NCBI GenBank assembly: GCA_013396655.1
Contig: WBMV01004231.1
Span: 124,001 to 188,000, forward strand
Reading direction: 5' to 3'
Source: Campylorhamphus procurvoides
Lineage: Eukaryota > Chordata > Aves > Passeriformes > Dendrocolaptidae
DNA length: 64,000 bases
The notes under the pieces are model-generated. The model saw only the letters and a list, made by a program, of their open reading frames with translations. It had not been told where the DNA came from and made no database searches. The stretch's first letter is position 1. Each line of letters begins with the position of its first letter. The position numbers and the translations under genes are program-made. Below, one piece after another: positions 48,917 to 59,782 of the stretch.

Positions 48917-49306
48917 GAACCATAGAATCATAGAATATCCTGAGTTGGGTGACCCACAAGGATCATTGAGATCCAAATCCTGGCCCTGAACAGGAGAGCC
49001 CCAAGAATCCCACCATGTACCTGAGAGCTTTGTCCAAACGCTCCTTGAGCTCTGTCAGCCTTGGTGCTGTGACTCCTGCCCTGGGGAGCCTGTTACAGAG
49101 CCTGACCACCATCTCAGTGAAGAACCTTTTTCTAATATCCAACCTAAAGCTCCCCTGATGCAACTTCAGGCCATTCCCTCGGGTCCTTCACTAGTTACCA
49201 CAGAGAAGAGATCAGTGTCTGCCCCTCCTCTTCCTCTCATGAGGAAGCTCTAGACTATGCTGAGGACTCTCTTCAGTCTGCTGTTCTCCAGGCTGCCCAA
49301 ACCAAA
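48917..49306 (-). mobile_element. CR1 LINE, 5'-truncated copy (sense on -) with ORF2 tail
   Basis: The + strand begins with the complement of the CR1 3' end ('agaaccatagaatcatagaat'). It continues with 'gacccacaaggatcattgag', 'ctggccctgaacagga', 'ttgtccaaacgctccttgag', 'gtgaagaacctttttctaat', 'ggccattccctcgggtcc' and 'cagtctgctgttctccaggctg'. Read on the minus strand, part of it (49163-48963) still translates into the ORF2 C-terminus: RKRFFTEMVVRLCNRLP, then LTELKERLDKAL. It has no endonuclease or reverse transcriptase domain, so it is immobile. It belongs to a different CR1 subfamily from the copies at 9.3 and 50.8 kb. This 'cctgagttgg..gacccacaagg' type is common in Neoaves. Confidence 0.95.
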
Positions 49307-50845
49307 ATCATGCACATAAACTTCTGTCATCATTTTGGAAGAAAAGCAGGGCAGGCAAAGTCCCTCCCATTTTAGAATGGAATGTTTCTCTTACCTTCCT
49401 GACAGCTACTTTTCTCAAAAAGAAAGTCTAGATGAAAGACACAAAGCACTTCTTTCCTCTCCTTGCCCTCACTCCCTTTGTGATTCTCATTGGACAATAT
49501 CAGGAAATCCAGGAGGATATTTTTAGCCTGAGCAAATGGAGAATTTAGGGCAGAACTGATGTTAACATTAATCACAGCAGTGATGAAATTTCACTTCAAA
49601 ATATACAAATGTGGCAAGGTTTTCCCTGTGTCCTACTAATGAAAAAAATATCCCGAGGCTGCCAAACCACAGGATATGTTTGCCTATGCAGAGGAGTCAT
49701 TCAATGAGCCTCTCATTTTTCTGCCATGTAGAAACAAATATTGCAAGAAGAACTTCTTTCCATTCCTCTACTTCTGCAGTGAAGATTTCTGCAGTGAAGT
49801 GCTGGAGGAGGCTGCTGGGGTCACTGTGCTCACACGTAATCCAAGAATATAATTATAAGGTTATAAGATAAAAACAAAGTTCCAAGAACCATATTGTATA
49901 TTTGCTCTCCATTCTACAGAGGAAGGGACAGGGCAACTGTTTCTCTCTTTCATACTCTTATGGGACCAAACATTTTCACAGTAATCCTTAGCATGTATCT
50001 TTGTCTCAGAGAGAGATTTGAAAGCAGCAGCAGCCTTCTGACACTGCAGTGAGGGTTAAGCCTTTCCAGTGGCTGAATTAGGTAAATATTTGGGAGAGGA
50101 CAGCAGACCATGTATACATGGTCACATCAGCTTTCCTGGACATTGCAGCCCTTACAGGTGCTGTTGAACACACAGGAAAACTCTCTAGCCCAGGCTCCAA
50201 AAACTGGTTAGGTGTGGGAAAGCACAAGGAATCCTCTCAGAAACTGAGAAATAAAGGGATTTCCCAATTAAATGGTTTTACCCTTTGGGGCAATAACTTA
50301 AGCAGAGATGGAGAGATTGAGAGGCCCTCAAGTAAATCTCTGTAGTTAAATCCAAGTCTGGAATTTTTGCACAGTGGCCTTTTCATGGTCCTTGGAGTAA
50401 ATAATCCTCACCAGTATGTCTCTGTCATATTCAGTTCTCTAGCAAAGGTCAGGCATGACTACTGACATACAAACATGCATTTCTTTATCAAACCATTGCA
50501 TCTTTTTTCCTTCCCTCTGGCTCACACAATCTCAATGTAGCTTAGTTTTCCTATCAACTTGCTTTTTAAACCTTCCCCCTCATTCTCTGTTTAAACTCAA
50601 AATATGTGACTATCTATGCAGGTGTGCATTTGTTTATATATAAGCATAATCATTCTTTGCTGCAGCTCCAAGTATCTGCATACTGTCAGGAGCTGCTTTA
50701 TGAACAGCATGTAGCTCCCATCTCTTGCAGAATATAAGCAGAGAGAAAGAATTAAAATTTGGCCAAAGATTGCTCACCACTTTAATTAGCAGAACTGCTA
50801 TCTCCTTGCTGCTTATTCTTGAGTGGATTTGTACATTGGGGTTTT
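49307..50845. other. Noncoding DNA between two CR1 copies
   Basis: No gene recognised. A short tandem duplication of 'ttctgcagtgaag' occurs at about 49773-49799. Minus-strand donor-like 'GGAAG|gtaagag' lies at about 49393, with a weak acceptor upstream, too poor to call an exon. Confidence 0.5.
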
Positions 50846-51095
50846 AAATCATTGAATAGTTTGGGTTGGGAGGTACCTTTAGAGGTCATCTGGTCCAGTG
50901 CCCCTGCAATAAGCAGGGACATCTTCAACTAGGTCGGGTTGCTCAAAGCCCTGTCCAACCTGACCTTAAATGTTTTCAGGGATGGAGCATCCACCACCTC
51001 TCTGGGCAACCTGTTCCAGTGCCTCTCCACCCTCACTGTAAAAACTGTCTTCAGCTATGTCTAGTCTGATCTGGATATATCTAGTTTTTAGCCTG
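50846..51095 (-). mobile_element. CR1 LINE, 5'-truncated copy (sense on -)
   Basis: The + strand shows the complement of the CR1 3' region. 'aaatcattgaatagtttggg' is followed by 'ttgggaggtacctttagagg', 'tcatctggtccagtgcccc', 'gttgctcaaagccctgtcc', 'cagggatggagcatccacc', 'tctctgggcaacctgttcc' and 'agtgcctctccaccctcact'. Similarity fades near 51060-51095. This is the common avian CR1 tail type, older and more diverged than the copy 1.5 kb upstream. No coding capacity remains. Confidence 0.93.
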
Positions 51096-52049
51096 ATGGT
51101 GAGTGGCTAATGTTGTCATGGGAAGAGGAGGGCAAGAGTTCTCCTTTGGATCAGATATTATGGATGGAGGTCACTGCTGCTCATCTCAGGAGTCTTAACA
51201 GGATCATGCAAAAGTCTCACTGTCCAGAATAATACACCAGAGCTTGTTAAAACAGATGGCAATGTCCAGAGCTGCTGATGGACTGACAGTCTGTCTTGTT
51301 AGTGTTCTGCAAGAGTCCTGCTAATTGCTTTGTGAAAATACAGATCTGCCACCTACGAGAATTGTTCTGTAGAGCCAAATTTGGGTGCATTGGGTGGTGT
51401 TAAACTTTGTGATATAATAGGATACCTAAGTGCAAGAACAAGCAGAGCTTTTTTCTTGACAGAATAAAAATAACTGGGAGTGGAAAGGGAAAGACTGTGA
51501 TGAGCAAAGGCTCCTGAACAGCTCTGCCTGACCAGCAACTGTGCTCTGCATCGGATGTAAACAGTGTGGCATATCCGTACTCAACAAATCTCCACCACAA
51601 CACACCCAGCAGAAAAACTGAAATGCTCCCCCAGAAGGTGATTGTTGCAGGCTGAGGTGATGATAGCTCTGTGCTGGGGTGGGTATCTAACCACAGCTTA
51701 GACAGCGGCTCTGTGCCTTGAACGAAGGGTGAGGCTGCTCAGATAAGAGTAATAAATTTGGATGACGTTAAGACTTTAATAGAAGAACAGTTATTGGCCT
51801 GGTCAACTGAATATTTGCTCTTATATCCACATGGAATTAATCTGTGCAGTTATTTTTTTTCCTCTTACATTTTTCATGCCACAGGATTTGAAGCCAGGGA
51901 TGTGGTGACAACCATCCTACTCCATTGTCATGCTACCAATGAAGCTGCTCTATTGTTTGTAAATCAAGACCTTTCCGATTATTGATAAATAACCTCTGGA
52001 TGGGGAGAATGACACATGCTGGCTGGAAGAACAGGGCTCTGTAATAGTA

Positions 52050-52230
52050 ATATTGCCTTGAAATTACAGCCCACGTAGTTTGAGAATTATTCAGGATAAT
52101 TACATTAACGTTGCTGGAGAAATGAAAAGGAACACTTTCCATTTTACCTACTAACAAGCTCCGCTGGCCTTAAATTATTTCTCAGAAGAGCCTGACAATG
52201 GCTGAAATCATCAGAATAATTACAAAGCAG
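52050..52230. promoter_or_regulatory. Enhancer-like segment with two TAATTA cores
   Basis: The nonamer ATAATTACA occurs at 52096 and again at 52216, exactly 120 bp apart, each with a TAATTA homeodomain core (52097-52102 and 52217-52222). Between them are 'acattaacg' and 'cttaaattattt'. Unique AT-rich sequence without simple repeats. Function is inferred from motif texture only. Confidence 0.22.
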
Positions 52231-53181
52231 TGGTTGGGGTGGAGGGATGGGTTGGATGAGTTCCTGGCTGTGGCTCTTTGGCCGATGGGTACACACTGCT
52301 GCAGCTTTTGTGGGCAAAGGAGTACAGCACAGAGCTTTTGGATTAGGAACACTGCAGCCTGCAAATGGGCTTGGGGAGTCTGCAGGTTGGGACCCTAAGG
52401 AGAAAAGTGTCATTAGGAGAAAGTTGCTCTGAATATAGGTGTTAGACATCAAACTGTGCAAAGTTAAGCCTGAGCCTGCTGTTGTTTTGCCATGCTGGAT
52501 ACTCCCATCCTCCACCCTCCCTTGTCTACAACTCTCCTGAGCCTCTGCAGTGGAAGGTCCCTGTCTTTGGTGATGACTTTTTGCCACTTTGATCCTTGTC
52601 TAATAGCAGCAGCAGCAGAGATATGGGTGTTTGTGAAGTCCAGACCCTGAGCAGCAGCTCTCTGGGTCTGCCCTCTCATAAAAGCTCTGTCCTTCACCTG
52701 AACTCATGTTGTGTTTTCAGCCTTGTGCAGGGGACACTGATTCCTGACCTGACCTGCCATTGCCCAGCTCACCTGTAAATTTGTTGTGAAACCAGGACTT
52801 TCTGTTGTGTTTGTTTATGTTGTCGTACTGTTTGCTAATTCCAGATAAATAGAAAGGGGAAATTTAGTACTCAGATCTAAATAACTCGGTGTTGTGTGAA
52901 TCAAGGCAGCCACTTCAGGGTCACCTCTGCTGTTAGTGGAGCTTCTCATCTGCATGAAATCCATCCTTGGATGCCTCTCTGCAAGAGCAGCCACAGCAGG
53001 GCTAGTTCTGCCCCTCTTTCTCTTTAGTTTCCAAGAATTAGCAAATCTTTCATCTCATAACCAGACCTATATTTATACTTCTTACTAAAGTGTAGCCATA
53101 TTTATCTCCTCTGAAGAAACTAGAGGAGTGGGTGAGGATGTGGGCACTGCAGGTCTGGCTGCTTCCAGCACATGGTGATGT

Positions 53182-53199
53182 ACACACACACACACACAC
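53182..53199. repeat. (AC)9 microsatellite
   Basis: Nine uninterrupted AC dinucleotides on the + strand. Short, but long enough to be length-polymorphic. Confidence 0.95.
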
Positions 53200-54898
53200 T
53201 CCATTTTCTCCCATTTCCTTTTCACTTGTCTGACAAGCCCCTCTCAGCCCTCTGTGATTACTTGATGCCCTGTGTGTCTTCAGCATTTGCAGCTGCAGCA
53301 CTTAAATAGGATTTTGCTCTGTGCCATCAAATCAGACCTTTGCTCCCCGCACATACACAGGGATGGGTTTTCTCCCTTCAGTGAATCATTCCGCTCCTGC
53401 ATCTACTGCCATGAGCTACACAGGTTTGGGGAACCCCTTCCTCTCCTCCTTTTCTCATTGCATTGCCCTCCATCCTCTCTGGATGCCCAGGGCTGGGTGA
53501 ATCCATCAGGAATATCTGTATAGCTGCCTTCCTTCCACTTGCTATTCCTGACCCCAAATAGTTAACTTTCTAATCCGTCAGCTCCCTTAATTCTGTATTT
53601 AAGGAGATGGAGCTGAAATGAGTCTTGGCTTCTCTCTTTACACATGAGGACTCGAGAGAGCTCTTAAAAGAGTCCAAGTCTGAGAGAGATTTAAAATAAT
53701 AATCATTCGGTAGATGATTTCTTTCAGTTGAGAATTTAAAAATATTTAAATGTTTATATTTATTCTGTTGTGATATTTCAAGCAATTTAATGGATTGAAA
53801 AAAGTCATTTGGACAGAAAGCTCAAACAAGGGATTACTTAATTATCTCATTCAGATATTAAAATTTTCATTTTGACTTCTTTCTCCTCTCCAGGTGCACA
53901 CACACCTGCATTTACATGCTGATGCTTTCTGCGCATTTGGTTTGCCTCATTTCTTTAGGAAGGTTTGGGGAACATTTCAGTGAGTCCCTGGAAATCTACA
54001 CAGCATGAAAATCCCAAGTAGCATTTTTTATGCATATAGCTATTATTTGTAAAATGAAATTAGTTTTGAATATTGATAATTCAATAGTAAATATTAAATA
54101 AATTTCAGCTGCTTCTCGGAAATGCTGGATGTCAAAATGCAGAACAGGTATGAATGGTAAAGAAGGGACTTTCATTCCTATCTTTTGTAGTCTCTTATTT
54201 CTTAGTGTAGAAATTCATGGATCCAGGTGGATTGGATCTCCCACGCAAAATGGAAGTCCCTACATGTTGCAGTCTCCAGTTGCAAAGATATTGAAGCTTT
54301 GAGGGGGGTTAATTTGTTTTCATCTTCCCAAAGAGCTCTACTAGGTTTTTTTAATCCTCATAACCCTGCCAGTTCTGAGAAATAATAGCAGTTACGCAGA
54401 TAGTTATGTCGACATCAACTTAAGGTTTATGCTTGCAAGGTTCATATATTTTGGTAGTGCTGGCACTAATACGAATGATAGCTCAATAACAGAAAAATAG
54501 AACAGTCCCTGAGCCCCAGTTCTGATGCTTGAAGCATCTTTAAACCCTGTACCCAAATGAGAAAGAGATAAAAACAACCTACTCAAAGTGGCTTAGCTTG
54601 AAGGAGCATTTTATGTGTTACTTGATGACAAAATAGTGAGGCATTAATGCAGTTTACAGTAAGACACCCCTGAAGTTATCAGTGAGGTTGGTGTGATGCC
54701 TGACAGATTTAATGTAAATATTTATAGACTTGGCCTAGTAATTATGCCAATGGAAAAAATGCAGTATTAATGCTGTCACCTCCCCATGTCTCTACCTGCC
54801 AGCGTGCTAGTCGCTCACATAAATATTCTGAAGATAGAAAGTACATCACATAAACAGAAGAGATCATTTAGGTTTTTAATAAGGGATTAAGTTATCTC

Positions 54899-55096
54899 CA
54901 GCGGCGGTTTCCAGCCTGGGTCCACAGACCTATGGGAGGCCTGTGGACTATTCCCAAGGGAACTGTAAAAAATGACAAGCAAAGAGAGTTTTTTTGTAAG
55001 GTACAAAGAAATCTCTGTGAAATGATCACAGGGGTATGCACCACCTTTGTCAAATATTTAGGGATCCACACAGTGAGGAAAATTTGAAAACCACAG
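54899..55096. mobile_element. Probable old hAT-type nonautonomous DNA transposon
   Basis: The left end reads CAGCGGCGGTTTCCAGCCTGGG. The complement of the right end reads CTGTGGTTTTCAAATTTTCC. Both fit a decayed hAT terminal inverted repeat of the form CAGNGGTTYTCAA. Just inside the left end is a subterminal palindrome with GTCCACAG (54920-54927) opposite CTGTGGAC (54941-54948), and 'ggatccacacag' recurs near the right end; this layout is common in hAT MITEs. At 198 bp it has no transposase. I could not find a matching 8-bp target duplication, so the borders and class are tentative. Confidence 0.5.
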
Positions 55097-57059
55097 ATTT
55101 ACCATATTTGTGTAAAGAACTGAGTCATTTCAAAGTACCGTACTGCCATGTTCTAAATGATTTCACTATTGGTCCTGCCACTGCCAGGCTGCCATAGGAA
55201 GCCCTGGACCACAAAGCACTAAAGCATGTGCTTAACTCAAAACACATGTCGATCCACTGAAGTTACTGCCTATCCCATACGCAACTGGTTTGCTGAATAA
55301 AGACCATGGGGAAATTTAAGACAGAAGGCACGGACTGCTATCATCTTGCAAACAGCTCTGCAGATGCCTGATTGTCTTGTACAACTGAAACTCTAATTAT
55401 GTGAATCTGCAGTTCATATTTTTCAGTTTCATTTTATTTATACCAAGAGACTCCAAAGGTTTTAGGCGCCGCTGGTCTCAGCCATTACTGGCTGCCAACC
55501 CAGAGAGTATTATCATTGCTGTGGCAGCTCATTTAGGAGACTCTCTCTTAGCTACATGGATAGCTCTCCTCATTTGTGATCCAAAAGTCTGTGGTTTCTG
55601 TTCTGGCATGAATTGACTCCTCACAAGCTGTGCAAATGTATGTGAAATGCTATCACCAGTGGCTGTTGTGTGTGCAGCTTTTGTACGTGACCTTTGCTTG
55701 AAAGTCCGGAAAACTGGGGCAAAATAACTGTGTGGTTTCATACCATCCTATCTTCTGCAAAATGGCATCATGGCTTGCATCCATCCCCACTGAGGCCAGC
55801 TGGGGGGCTGGTCCAGGTTCCCACATCTGGCCTGTGCACATTCCCAGGGCATGTGGACAGTGTTGCTGACTGATGTGTGGCTCTGGGCAGGACAAAGAAA
55901 AGGGCATTTTGGTAGTAGAGTGCAGGAGAGAGCCACGCATGGCATAACCACGGCAGCTCTCAAATAGGCTGGATGGATGAAGTACTGCAGGCTTTCCATA
56001 CGAGAAACCCATGTGGGTTTTGTAAGATCTCATTGCTGGTGGGTGAAAGGCAGATTCACCTCCCTGTGGCTAAATGAGTCCTTGCTATGGAAGAAACTCA
56101 CAGTCCATGGAAGTCAGCAGGATTCCTACTGCCTCCAAAGAGTGCTGGATCAGACCACACATAGGGCTCTCAGTTACTTCTGATCCCTGCTGCATTTATC
56201 CCTGGTAAACACTTCACCTGGCATCCACACCTCTGGAAATCACAGAACAGAATAACCAGAGAGAAGTGGAGTGCACAGTTTTGAAAAGGAGCATTAGGAG
56301 GGGAAAATATCTCTCTCTCTCTTTAAACTGTCTCTTTTCTATATTGTTACCTTGACAACTCTGCTGCTGTGTTTCATCTTTGGTGGGACTTAGCTGTGGT
56401 GGAATAAGGGGGACATCCATGTGCGTTTCCACATCTACTCCAGCTCTGCTTCACGGGCACATGCCAGGGGCAGGGCATCCCAAGCTGCAGAGCCCACGTT
56501 CGCTGCCTTGACCCATGGTGCTGTCTGGAAATGATTACAGATATTAAGAACTGGGACCCATTCTGATTAAAGGTATAACATTGTATCTTCTATTTCTTTT
56601 CCTTAAGCCAAGGCTAGAGCAATGTTAATGCTCTTCAAAAAGAGATGCAAGGTGCTTAAAATATTTTAAGGGTTAGGACAGCTGGAAAGCAGAGAGGGAT
56701 GAAAGTACTCAAAAATAGTTGTATTATTTTTAGTATAAGCAGATACAGGAGTATGTGTCAAGATTAGGATACAGTTCTGATGTGCTGAACTGAGTCTAGA
56801 GATGCTAAAAATATGCTTTCTTTTCTCATAGTTTTAGAAGAGACAGAGGCAAAGGTAAGGGGAGAGTAGTGGTGAACTGAAATTTTAATTCCTCTGCTTC
56901 CTTGCTTGTTGGGGTTTGGCAAAGCCGGCTGTTAACCTGGGCACCCATGAGCCACTGTGCTCAGCAAAACACAGGTGGCAGGGCAGGGTGTTATCTGTGG
57001 GAATGGGATCCCTCCCACCCCCTTTTTCTTTTTCCCAAAGAAAATCATCATCACCATAA
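55097..57059. other. Noncoding DNA, no gene recognised
   Basis: No repeat family recognised. A short (TC)n run lies at 56310-56323. The minus frame at 55653-56033 (126 codons) has no domain. A microexon-like 'tttctcatag' to 'GGCAAAG|gtaagg' arrangement at about 56820-56855 is too weak to call. Confidence 0.5.
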
Positions 57060-57077
57060 TCCTTTTATTCTTTTTAG

Positions 57078-57156
57078 CCGAAATGGCTGGCTCTATAGCT
57101 GCGAAGGCAAGACAGGCAGACTCCGGAGCTGGGTGCGGATGGGGGTGTCTGTCTGA
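57078..57156 (+). other. Speculative terminal exon
   Basis: It follows an excellent pyrimidine tract ('ccttttattctttttag'). The frame reads RNGWLYSCEGKTGRLRSWVR and a little more before a TGA at 57154-57156. The peptide looks protein-like, but I recognise no family, and no poly(A) signal is close downstream. The second frame is also open to 57184. Chance is a serious alternative. Confidence 0.15.
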
Positions 57157-57440
57157 ATGTGTGCACGGAGAAGGGGGCTTTTAATGCAGAACACATGTGT
57201 TTTCAATTGCTCTCTGGAGTCAGCCCAGTAGCTGTAACTTGGTCTGACAAAGCCTTATTGAAGTACAGACAGTGTGGTTTCAAAGCAGTTAGAAAAAGAA
57301 CGGGAATGCTGTTCAGGAAATTCTTCAGGCATGGGCAGGGACTTGGCTGCAATTCTGCTGTTGGAAAATCTGACAGGGGCAGCTCATGAGCACAGGCCAG
57401 GCCTCGTGCTGCTCCAAGCGCCGTGCCGCATCCTCCCCAG

Positions 57441-57482
57441 CCTCCCGCACCCTCCGGGGGTTCATCCAGCACCGAGGGAGAG
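57441..57482 (+). other. Candidate 42-nt exon in the CpG-enriched patch
   Basis: Acceptor-like 'gccgcatcctccccag' ends at 57440, and donor 'GAGAG|gtaagag' follows 57482. The 42 nt are exactly 14 codons, PPAPSGGSSSTEGE, so the exon could be skipped without changing frame. Alternatively 57482 is the end of a longer first exon that starts inside the GC-rich patch. The acceptor is weak (GC-rich upstream). The donor is the better part of the evidence. Confidence 0.22.
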
Positions 57483-57720
57483 GTAAGAGCTGCCGTGCTC
57501 CGTCCTGCTGCAGCTGGGGGGATTTTGCCCTTCTTTTGTGCTCGTGCGAAGGGGCTTCTTGCTTTCAGACTGTTTAGAGCGAGAAAAAAAAGTCCAGAAT
57601 GGGAAGTTGTGGGCATGTTTGTGAAGGGTTGGGAGTAGTTTGAGGCTGGGTGGTGGTTTCTGGCTAAATTTGTGTCGGAGTAATGCTGCAGGCAAAGCAA
57701 TGCCCGCGCCGCGTCTCTGG

Positions 57721-59738
57721 CTGAGGGAACACTGTACCCAAATCATCCCAAACTTTTTCATTTTGGGGAATAAGTATGTATGTAACCTGGAGCCACTGAA
57801 AGATTGGCTCTGTACCATGTGTCACTCAGAGATCTGGATGAGAAATGCGATTCGGTCATGATAAATACATTTATGAGTGCATTGAACTGTAGTTGTTTAA
57901 TGAGTTGAAAGCATGTTTGTCTGGAGGTTGTTGGGCAATTCCTGGTACAGTGAGCTTGTGAAGAGAGGCAATAACTCAGTAATAATCATTGCCTTGTGAT
58001 TTCTCTGCATATTTTTTCCCTGTATTTCATAAAGCATGAGCAAACTGCAACAGACAGCACAATCAGAAGCCACATAGAGCAGATTAGAAGGAAAAACATT
58101 AATTTAGGGGCTGTTCTATCTGCAGCTTCTCTTCCGATTTGCTTTTCTTTCCCCAAATAACTTAAGAAACATTTTTGATGAAAAAACTCACTCTCTCTTT
58201 AGGAGCCTGCCAGATTTAGGCAATGCTCTCTCATCCTTTTAGTTGCAGCATTAAAGCTTGTCTTGCCTTTGCAGAGATATCAGCACCTTATATGGCAGGC
58301 TTGGGCTCGGGAGTTTGGGAACGTGTGTTCGTCAAGGGATGGAGGTGTCAGGAGGAGTCCGCCTTGCATCGCTTCACAAACTTCCTTGCCTCTGCCAGTG
58401 CCTCTTCCTTGGATTTTCAGAGCAATGCTGTTTGATGTGTTGAAAATGCTTTTCATCTGTGTTTTGTGGTGGTGTTGGATTTTTTTCCTTTCAACAAGGA
58501 ATGAATTAAGGATATTAAATTATACAGTGGGACAGCGCTAAGCGTTTCCGACTGGTTCATGGGAGTAGACCCACAGCTTGCTTTGCCTGCATCCAGCGGG
58601 ACTGCACATACAGGGCTCAAACAGTCATTCATCTTGGCAATCCAAAAAATCCAGTGACAAGGAAAGGTTGCCCACCAAAGGGCATCAGATTCAATATGTG
58701 GCAGGGCCAGAGCTTTCTCCCACTAATGCTGCTGAAGCATGTTAAGTTGGTTTGAACCAAGTGAGGGCTTTGTGGGTTTGGGATGCAGGAAGGGCATCCT
58801 ACAAGAAACATGGATGTACTGTGGCTTCCTAGAGGCTGATGGAGGCAAAGGGATTGAGAGGAAGGACAGAGATGAGCTGTGAAGGAGGGAGGCATATGAT
58901 GCAAATGAAGAGGCTTGAAATCCTCAAAGTTTGCTTTGCATTAAATACACCTGCAGTGAAAATGCTGTGCTAAATGAAGGTCTCATATGATCTGGACTGC
59001 TTGAGCCTTCACAGGCTGCCATTTTACCTTGAAGACTTGGAGCTCTATTGCTTTTCTCAGCAGCTGTTAATTTAGGCACCCTGTCAGCCTATTATCTTCT
59101 TCACTGCTAGTTATAAGCTTCTTTAAAAACAAGATAAAATAAAATTCAAGTTCCTGCCTCTGATCGCACAGCATCCCACCTCCCAAATCTCATCATCATC
59201 ATTGAAGAGCCAGAGAGATGGAGAGACTGGAATATGTCTGTTTTAACCAGCAGCAGCCAGGGCTGCACTGATGTGCCTGGCTGTGGAGGTGCTCCAGAAC
59301 CAGGGGGGTGTGAGACATGCAGTGCAGGTTTTTTATCAGGTATGGGAACAGTCTGGATTATGGGATGTCTGGACTACCCAGCTGGGTTGTTTGCTGTACC
59401 CACTCCTGATGGGACCCCAGTGGAGATATTGGTGTGTGGGTGTGAGTCCAGGAAGGGCAGGTGAGACTCTTTGCAATGCCCTGTGCTAGGTTTGGATGAG
59501 GGAGTTGGTCTTTCCTCCCTAAATCTGGCAGCTGCTCTTGAGCCTCCCTCTGCCAGAAATGATCTGTCTGCAGCTCCACCTGGGTCAAGTATTCAAGCTT
59601 TGCTTTGAATCCAGGAGGACTAAAGGGTGTGTGCATGTGTGGCCAGAGTGCAGATAATCTCTTGATCTTGGAAGCATGTAGAGAAGAGAGCCATTAGCAC
59701 ACCCTAATATGTGTATTCCTTCTCCTGGTCCTTCCCAG
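57721..59738. other. Noncoding DNA, no gene recognised
   Basis: Short frames only (up to about 92 codons). An ATGCAAAT octamer motif lies at 58899-58906. No repeat family was recognised. Confidence 0.5.
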
Positions 59739-59782
59739 GAGCAAACCAGAATGCAAATGCATCTGTGCAAAAGAACAAACAG
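59739..59782 (+). other. Best exon-like signal: candidate 44-nt internal exon
   Basis: A pyrimidine-rich acceptor 'attccttctcctggtccttcccag' ends at 59738 and a consensus donor 'CAG|gtaagc' follows 59782. All three frames are open. One gives two leading bases, then ANQNANASVQKNKQ, ending on a codon border; another gives SKPECKCICAKEQT. At 44 nt its inclusion would shift frame, so it would be either constitutive or a poison or UTR exon. An octamer-like ATGCAAATGCAT palindrome (59751-59762) sits inside it, so the segment could instead be regulatory. I recognise no protein family. The region lies 2.2 kb downstream of the CpG-enriched patch. Confidence 0.3.

Larger units (their letters stand above)
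51096..54898. other. Noncoding DNA, no gene recognised
   Basis: It contains the enhancer-like segment at 52050-52230 and an (AC)9 microsatellite, both listed separately. Open frames reach 147 codons on the minus strand (52144-52587), with overlapping frames on other strands and no domain. No exon with both good splice sites was seen. Confidence 0.5.
57060..57720 (+). promoter_or_regulatory. Small CpG-enriched, GC-rich patch; possible alternative promoter or first-exon region
   Basis: CpG dinucleotides, rare elsewhere in the window, cluster here (for example around 57078-57135, 57405-57495, 57515-57550 and 57700-57715), and GC content rises clearly. Splice-like signals inside are a strong acceptor 'ttttattctttttag' ending at 57077 and a donor 'GAGAG|gtaagag' at 57482/57483. 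Long frames are open on both strands (165 codons on - at 57203-57700), as expected in GC-rich DNA. Such a patch in a gene-poor region is compatible with a minor promoter, but I see no TATA box or other decisive element. Confidence 0.3.

Noticed and set aside
57203..57700. 165-codon frame on - across the CpG-enriched patch
   Set aside because: GC-rich DNA lowers stop frequency on all frames; the opposite strand is open too, and the better splice signals are on +.
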